Origin: Owenia fusiformis | Lineage: Eukaryota > Annelida > Polychaeta > Sabellida > Oweniidae | Direction: 5' to 3' | Length of the DNA: 64,000 nucleotides | Assembly (NCBI GenBank): GCA_903813345.2 | Contig: CAIIXF020000007.1 | Coordinates: 31,096,698-31,160,697 of the forward strand | Shown: piece after piece, positions 44,801 through 53,800 of the stretch | Numbering within the stretch: the first letter of the stretch is position 1 | Layout: each line of letters begins with the position of its first letter | Position numbers and translations under genes: made by a program | The notes under the pieces: generated by a model | The model's input: only the letters and a program-made list of their open reading frames with translations | Databases searched by the model: none | Told to the model about the DNA's origin: nothing

Positions 44801-47800
44801 CAATGGTTTTTATGTCACCATCAAAAGTGGTGACATACATTGTATTGTTATTATATGGTCTTCAACTTTTTTGTGACGGCTATTCTTCATTCAGTCTCTG
44901 TAACAAATGGCAGGTAGTGACATTTTGCATGTTAATACCTTGTCTTATTTTGAGGTTGTCTATTCTGAACAATGTCACCCACCCTAAAAAATTGAAACTG
45001 ACAATGTACATTTACAATTATTTTTCGTTTTTTTTATTTATTTTAATTTTTAATGGTTCATGTACATATATCAGAAAACTACATAAATACACATATACTT
45101 GTATAGTATATTACCTCTTCTGATCAGCTTTCCTTAACGTGGGTTATAACCCTATTTATTTTTTCGTGAAACCACTCAGTAAAATTATGATTTCTCTGCA
45201 CCCTGATGTCCATCCCGTGTCAGGAACACATAGATACTCGAATGATCTTGATTGGACATCAGGGTGCAGAGAAATCATATTTTTACTGAGTGGCAGTAAA
45301 TATATATATGTATCATTATCAGTCATACCCTTTTAACAATACCATAGTGTATGTTGACATGTATTGTATTTTATGTACATTTCTTGCAAGAGCACCCTGT
45401 ATTGGCCTGCCACAATTTCTTAGGGTGCAATAAACGAATATGTACAGTATTGTTATAAATTACAATAATAATGTAAAATTGATAGCTTTTACATGTAGTA
45501 GATTCTACATACAGTATATAGATAAACATTACATGTTTGACATGTCATTTGTGTAAAGAATTTAAAGGTGAACACAGATATTTTTTGACTCTAATATTCA
45601 GAGTTGTTTTAATGTTATGAGGCAACTTTATCTCCTATCAATAACTCATTATCATTGGCTTCCATATCATATATAATTTCAGAGTCTAGTATATAAACTC
45701 AAATATTATTTAATTCAGAAAAACCTCCAATGGTGTAATAGAGATGTTTCTAATTACTCCATCATAGTTTACTTTTTAATGTCTTGTATTTAAAATGGAG
45801 ATACATATTATATTTATGTCATTTGACCTTTATTGAGACAATATCTATACATTGAAAGATGATGCCACTTATATTTATGTAAGAACTACACTTTTAACAG
45901 TGGTCTTCTTTTCAATTACATTAAAGTGATTTAAAAACACACATGTGCTAATAAAATATATTTAATCATTAAGAGTGTCTTCGTAAATATAACATCTGGA
46001 TTACCGCTACACCTTTTTTGATTTTTCCAAAGTTTTCTCGCAAACGACAGATAAGAGGGGGTCTATCAAACCAGAATGTTCTAACAGTTATTTATTGACC
46101 TCTTGTTTAATTAGTTATCATGGTACACTGATCAATTCACTTATGCAACTCTTTCAGAGTTATATTACATAGAGTATATAAAAGGTGTGAAACTTCCATG
46201 ACATTATCTGCAACAACAGACAAATCATTTGGAACAAACCAACACTAGACATATTAAAATCTATATCTGTATTTACTCTGGTATATTCAGAATGTCCATT
46301 AAGGTTATCTCTATACAAGATATATTGATTTGTGTCTGGACCCACCCTTCGTAGTTGTTTGACTTTGCTTCTTCAAAGAGAGCTTCACGTTGTTTGTATC
46401 TAGACTATGCACTCAGGCATCCATTTGTGTCACCCTGCATCTTAGTTCTTTAGTGTTTCTTATGGCAATATATCCATCCAAAATCATTTGACGATTTCTA
46501 GAACCCAATCATATTGCAGCTGTGCCTTAACTGCGACTAAAGTTCAGTTGCACTTCAGTTTAACACACTCTAACAACAGTTGCACTAGAGTTTAACACAC
46601 TGTAACAACAGTTGCACTAGAGTTTAACACACTGTAACAACAGTTGCACTAGAGTTTAACATGCTGTAACAACTATTGCACTGAAGTTTAACATGCTGTA
46701 ACAACTGATCTGTCATTGTTGCCAAGACTGGTAAGGTGTGTCGCATTCGATGTTGACATGACAAAGTAACTATTTGGATTGTTGTTAGGTTGTTTACAAC
46801 ATGGATGAAACAGTCTAACATACCCTCTCCTCACATCTCGCATTCTCGCTGCATAGATGAAGGGATCTAAGAGTGAGTTTAAAACAAGGAAAATGTAGGA
46901 ATAATTCTGTATGTTCATCAATGTTTGAAATTCAGTTTTGGTCCATGGGTGTTTTAGAATACCTAAGATCATCATGACGAACTGGAATATGGTCATTGGC
47001 ATGACGCAGAGCATAAATGTCCCCACGATTAAAAGTGTAGTGATGACAGCTTTCTTACTGTCTGGGGCCACGCCCATTTGTCTTTGCATGAATCGAGTTT
47101 GGCGCCGTACAACAAGGAATATATTCGTGTATATTAGAACCATACCAACAATGGATAGAAACGCAATTGCAAAGATGAGATATTTTGCTTTATATTCTGT
47201 AAAAGAGGCCAACTCGCAGTAGTTTAAGAAATGTATTGCGCTTGTATTGGTAGACTCATCGAATAAGTTCAGGCCATAATATCCTACAGTGGTGTTCTCT
47301 AAATTGCTCGATCCATAGAAAGTTTCCCCTGGGTAGAAATCCGAAAGTCCACAAATGACAGAGATCACCCAAAGTATGATAATCATGATTTTACAGCGAT
47401 TTTTATCGAGAAGTTGTTCATAATGTATTGCCCATATGATTGCAATATAGTGATCAATAGCCATTCCAAGTAGGTTTAGAAGGGAAATGATATGCGCCGT
47501 TGTAATTAAAGCATCGACAAATGCACGTCCACATGAATGATGCAATCTCCTTGTGAGTTCATCCGGAAATTTTGGACCTGGATTAACAACAGAGTTCACC
47601 AGGTGCACCATTATACTGATACTAACCAGGATGTCTGACAATGCCAGACTCACCATCAACATCCTGTGCGGTGTCATTTCTCCTTTGATCTTACGTATCG
47701 CCAACAGTGATATAAAATTAGCGATAACTGTAATCCCACCCAAAGTCATCACAACTATTTTATCTGGCTTCCCCAGAATTGTCTGTGCTCTGATGTCAAA

Positions 47801-50800
47801 ATCATAATAATCGTCGTAGAGTTGGTCATTACTACTTATCTCTACCTCATTGTTACTAGATGTGTTGTAATCTATGATGTCCATGTTGGCTTCGTGTCTT
47901 CTATTTAGTTGTCTCAGCGTATTCTGAAAGTAGAAACAGCCTATGTACTTGAGCCAGGAAAAAAATTGCAAAAGTTTTCATGTGACATGAAGTATTAGTT
48001 CAAAATATCAGTATTCATATGACATGAAGTATACATCAAAATATCACTATTCATGTGACATGATGTATAAGTTCAAAATAACAGTATTCATGTGACATCA
48101 AGTATACTTCAAAATATCAGTATTCATGTGACATGGAGTATTAGTCCAAAATAACAGTATTCATGTGACATGACATAAGTTCAAAATATCAGTATTCATG
48201 TGACATGAAGTATTAGTTCAAAGTAACAGTATTAATGTGACATGAAGTATTAGTCCAAAATAACAGGTTTTATGTGACATGAAGGATTTGTTCAAAATAT
48301 CAGTATTCATGTGACACGAAGTATTAGTCCAAAATAACAGTATTCATGTGACATGAAGTATTATTCCAAAATAACAGTATTCATGTGACATGAAGTATTA
48401 GTCCAAAATAACAGGTTTCATGTGACATGAAGGATTTGTTCAAAATATCAGTATTCATGTGACACGAAGTATTAGTCCAAAATAACAGTATTCATGTGAC
48501 ATGAAGTATTAGTCCAAAATAACAGTATTCATGTGACATGAAGTATTAGTCCAAGATAACAGTATTCATGTTGCATGAAGTATACATCAAAATATCAGTA
48601 TTCATTTGACATGAAGTATTAGTTCAAAATATCTATCAGTTTTCATGTGACATGAAGTATTAGTCCAAAATAACAGTATTCATGTGACATGAAGTATTAG
48701 TTCAGAATATCAGTATTCATGTGACATGAAGTATTAGTCCAAAATAACAGTATTCATGTGACATAAAGTATTAGTTCAAAATAACAGTATTTATGTGACA
48801 TGAAGTATTCGTTCAAAATATCAGTATTCATGTGGCATAAGTACGCTTCAAAATATCAGTATTCTTAACTAGATTTTACATCTTGGGAACATTGAATTGA
48901 GGATGTGGCAGAAAAATGTTCAACCCAAAGTCCCACTTTCAATCTGTCATTTTTAAACATAGTTGTAACAAATCCTTATCTGGTAATAGGTGTATATATT
49001 TATATTTTCGTTCATTTATATTTTTGTATAGTGCACATGCTTACGGCTTTGTTAAACACTTGCAAAAGATAACTATGAATACAGTTCATATTATAATGAT
49101 GAATATGCTTTTATATTCTAAGACTAAAACTGACATATCAATTAAGTAAGTGGATTTAGATATAATTGGATCTGGATGTAACAACCATAAAGTGTAGTTC
49201 AAGTTATCTAAAAAATGTCCATGTTATGACAATTGTATATTTCTGTATATACATGAATGTAAGTGTCATAGATTATATTTATTTTTTTATTTACTTTTTA
49301 TTTCAGAGAAAAAATATGTTAAAGCAATTAGAATACAGTTACATAGAACACCTACATTTAATCTGTTACATTTTACAATGCTGTTTTGATTACACTTTAC
49401 TTTTTAAGAATTGTGCACCTTTGATGTTTGTCGAAGTTATCTGAGAAAAAGCAAAAAATGATTTACCTGCACATGTACTTTTCCTGTATTTTCCAGTTGT
49501 TTAAATGAATTAAGAGTTGAACTCCTGTTATTGTACTGATATTTTCACAAATGGAGCAAATAAACTAATGTGTTTGTATTATATGTAACAGCAACTGATT
49601 GGCTTTTGACTCATTTATAAACAGAAGCAAGATCTTAAGTGTGAACATTATTGGTGCTTTGGTTTAGTCAGAATTGATTGGTTCTTGAGAACAGTTACAT
49701 CATTTTGGGACAGGATAGGTTGCGTTACAGAATCTGCTGGTTGGTTTGTTGGGCTGAGTTGAGTTGTATATGTTAATTATACATTATTAGAATTGGTTTT
49801 TCTAAGCATATGCATTAGAATTAGTTAACTTGGTCATGGTATACAAAATCAAGACATTATAATCCTAGGCAAATGATTTTGTGCTTTTTCCTATACTTCT
49901 CATACAGGTACTATATGCAAATTAATAGTCTATGACATGACTTCCCATTTCCTGGTATCATTCTTAAAATGGCAGCCGAGTTGACATGAACAATAACTTT
50001 TAAATGGCCATGTGTATTTAACCTAAACAAAACCTTTTCATATTTTCACGTACATGTATATTGTAAGTTTACAGCTGGTTAAAGCATCAAGAAAGTAATA
50101 TAATAGTCTAAGGAAGAAATGTCTCTTTAAACCATTCTTTAAAAAAGGAAGCCTGGTTGGTGGCTGGTCACTTTCCTTATCTGCGCATTACCAGATTGAT
50201 TTGAAAGGTTCACGTTGGTTATCGCAAACAATTTCAGACAGTTATATCTTGCATTAAGACTATTTTCTGACTGTGAAGACAGTTCTTTTAGATCCATTCA
50301 CTATCTCAAAGAAAATTAATACGATAATAATCAAGTCAAACGGACTTGGAAATATTTAACTAGCAATCAACCCATCAATATACTTTTTCAGAACACACTT
50401 TTTCATTTTTTACAATGTTTAATGCATTACTATTCTTTATTTTGATGTATCAAATAGTTCTTGAGAAAAAACTGAATTGCTCTAAGATTAGTGTTCCCCA
50501 TGTTATTTCTCCATTGAAAAATCTCATGCTATTCGCTGGTTTCAGTTCATTTTGGTCATCCAAATTCAGTATCTTTAAAGTCCCTGGAGCAATCAACTTT
50601 TCCTTTTAGGAATCGAACATGTCTCAAAGAACATTCTAATTATGCATTCAACAATATAACAAAAGGTTGCATTTTTGGTGAAAATTAGGTCAACATTTTT
50701 GAAAAAGTATGTTGACTTGTCCATTGCCCCTTTAATGTCACTTAGGTCTGATCAACTTAATCATCATTATATCCTTTTTTCTTGAAGATGACAGATGGAT

Positions 50801-53800
50801 CTTAAAGATACACGCATATTCATGATAAGAAAATATTCATGATTTAAGTTAAAATTGTCTGAAATTGTTTGCGATAACCTACATGCTCCCTTTTAGGAAT
50901 ATTTCTTGGTATGTTACTGATGAGATTTAGGGCATGCTGGGTAATTTTTTAGCTGGCCATTTTTGAATTTTAGCTTGAAATTGTTCTTCCTGTACCTTCT
51001 CTTATATAGTACTGTAATGTATACTGCCATATTATTTAACCCACATAAAAACACTACCGCCTTCAAACAGGAGATTTTAGATTGTAGAGACTCAACAATA
51101 TTAGCTAATAATAGAACTTTAAGTGCCTGAAATCGAGATTGGAAGTGAGATTAAGAAAAGTAATATTTTTGTGAGGGAGTGTAGTTTGTTAAAGATATAA
51201 AACACCTTACATGAGATGTGTTTTATAAGCACTTAAAATGAAATCATCGTTCGTAAAACACAATTGTCAGTAATCGGTTTGAAGTACCACTTCAATACAG
51301 TAGGCAATTACCGTAATATGATTTGCAATTACTTAATAAATCTCCTCAATTGTACACTGCTTGATAGAGGAGTATTATCAATATATAGATAGATGTAACA
51401 ATGGGATTTAATAATAATGATGTTTTTAGCTCTTTACTATATCTTTGTGTTTTTATTGGATACCGCGGTGATGTTAGAGTTACCTCAATCATGATTCGTT
51501 GGCTCCCCTGGTCATTGAACTTATTCCTACTGCGTCATGACCGTCATGTCGTGATGCTTTAACCCATGACTCACTTTAAATTCAATTTCGCCTTTTACCG
51601 CATTGAATAATCAATATGTTATTTTGTTTAAATTTTAGAAAACCTACGCTTCTCCTCTTTAACTCCACCTTTTCAATAGAATAGATGGATTTAAATCCAA
51701 ATGTCAAAACATCCATCATGATTTAACTTATCTCAGATTAAACGCAAATTCTGTAGTGCATAAAATTTTGCTAATACATGTACTAATAAAAAACTATCAA
51801 AAATCTCAATACCAAATTTCAGTCAAAAATATCGACAATTAGTCAATAGTATAATGACTTTTGAGAAAAAATTCAATGTGACCTTGATATACCATATTAC
51901 ATGTTTACAAGGCCACATGACCTAAAGTGTCCTGAAATTTTATATATAATATAATCATTGAATCGATATGACATGAAATAAAAACAATGTTATTAAATAC
52001 CCAAAAATATTCTTCTTAATTCCAATAAATATTCTTTGATATTGTGCTTGTTTCAGAGAACTACTGGAGTTAACCCATGATGATGCGAAATTGATGTTTA
52101 AAGTAAGGGGACATATCACCAATGCAAACTACTCCTGTAAGAGGGGGACAATGCTTTTGTTTATTAATAGTAAGTATTTTCTGAATTTGAGTGTGTAGTA
52201 CATGGGCGTAGCAAGGGGGATGCAATGGGTGCGATTTTGTATAATTTGTTGAAAAAACATTAACAAATTATAGTTTGAAATGCTTAGAATGCACCATATA
52301 CAATGGAGATTGGCTCGCTTCGCTCGTGTTGATGCAAATCCCAAAAATTGCACTCCCCATGACAATTGTTGGCTACACCCCTGTAGCATAATAATATAAG
52401 TGTCATGTAAGCTATGTCTGGAAAATATGATTTTACTGCCTTAGAAAGCAATGCTTCAGATTCAAACTCTACTGTTCCTTTTCATTTATTCAACAAGTAG
52501 ATCATTACTTCTCCATATGAAAAGCATTCCGATACTAACATCTTTCTGCCTTCAACTAGAAAGAAGCAAATATAAGGCCTTGCTTTCTCATGATGATATA
52601 AAAGGTAATTGAGTATATCATGATATAATCATTTAAGAAACATTCTTCCCATTTTCAATGCTATTTGTTTTCCAGTCAACATATGGGATGAATATACTTA
52701 TTGTTGGTGCAACTCAGCATTTCAATTTGCAAAGTTTTTTCACCTTGAAACATTTTAGTTATCAGGAAAATAAAGATAGATCTGAAATACATGAGATAGA
52801 TGTGTGGATCGTGTGATTTAGCTGAATTAAAAAATCTTATTCCTATCATACCTGTTTCTCATGTTTGAAATTCAATTGACAAATTTTGATATTCTATGTT
52901 TCTTGAGCATTCAGAGCATAATGAGTAAATCCCTTTATACTTTTAACTTTAAGTTTTCTATTTTCCTCTCAATAATTTACATTTCAAAACAAAACCATTA
53001 AAGTACATCTGTACTTTAGTTATGGGTAAAAATTGTTTTGTAGTCTAGGAATATGTTTTTAATTGACAGCATTGATAAATGACTTGAAAACAACACCAGG
53101 GGGGGTTCACTGTATATAAACCTTGATGAGGATCCTTGGCACACATTGAGTACCCTTTTTTTTACATTTGGTATGGCAATGGACCCAAATTTTAGGATCT
53201 GGTATGAGAATCCCCAAATTAAGACTTTTGAAGTTGGGCAATAGTCGGATTTTTCCACTTTCTGGTATGAGAATGGTTATGGAAAATATGGTACCTCTCA
53301 CTTGTGGTGTGGCATTGGTCTAGTTGTTACACATATCCTCAGTTTGAGGTTGTTTTGGATCATTTTCCTCAAAGATCTGCCTTCTTCCCGGGGCTTTAGA
53401 CATTTTGAATGCCTTTGGTCTTATATTTGGATATTTGGTATGGCATTGGTCATTGGTCTTATATTTGGACATTTGGTACAGCTTTTTGGCGTTATTTTGG
53501 TTGGTATGGGAACACATTGAAATGTGAGAGATTAGTATGGGAACATATTGATATCTGAGGGTTCAGCCTAGGACCCCAAAGAATTTTGTATGCAGTGAAC
53601 CCCCCAGGAAAACATTAATCCAGGAAGAATCTATTTCCAATAGGTACTAATAGAAGAGATTAAGAACCCACTTGGAAAAAGATTTATGATACTAACTATA
53701 TCATCTTTCCAGAGATTTATATCACAGGGGTTTGTGTCACCCGCAAGCCTGGAGGTAAAGGTAGATTTAAGTTCATTGGCAAAAGATGCATTCACCTCTG

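Noticed and set aside
44803-45123. 106-residue hydrophobic open frame
   Set aside because: It lies in a repeat also found near 44156 and 57075, is low-complexity and has no splice support.
47885-47971. Upstream Met of the 427-codon GPCR frame
   Set aside because: The extra 29 codons contain a polypyrimidine-AG acceptor and border the minisatellite; the inner Met gives a normal receptor N-terminus.
47979-48865. CRISPR-like direct repeats
   Set aside because: The units abut without unique spacers and the context is a eukaryotic intron; it is a minisatellite. The same applies to 62073-62513.
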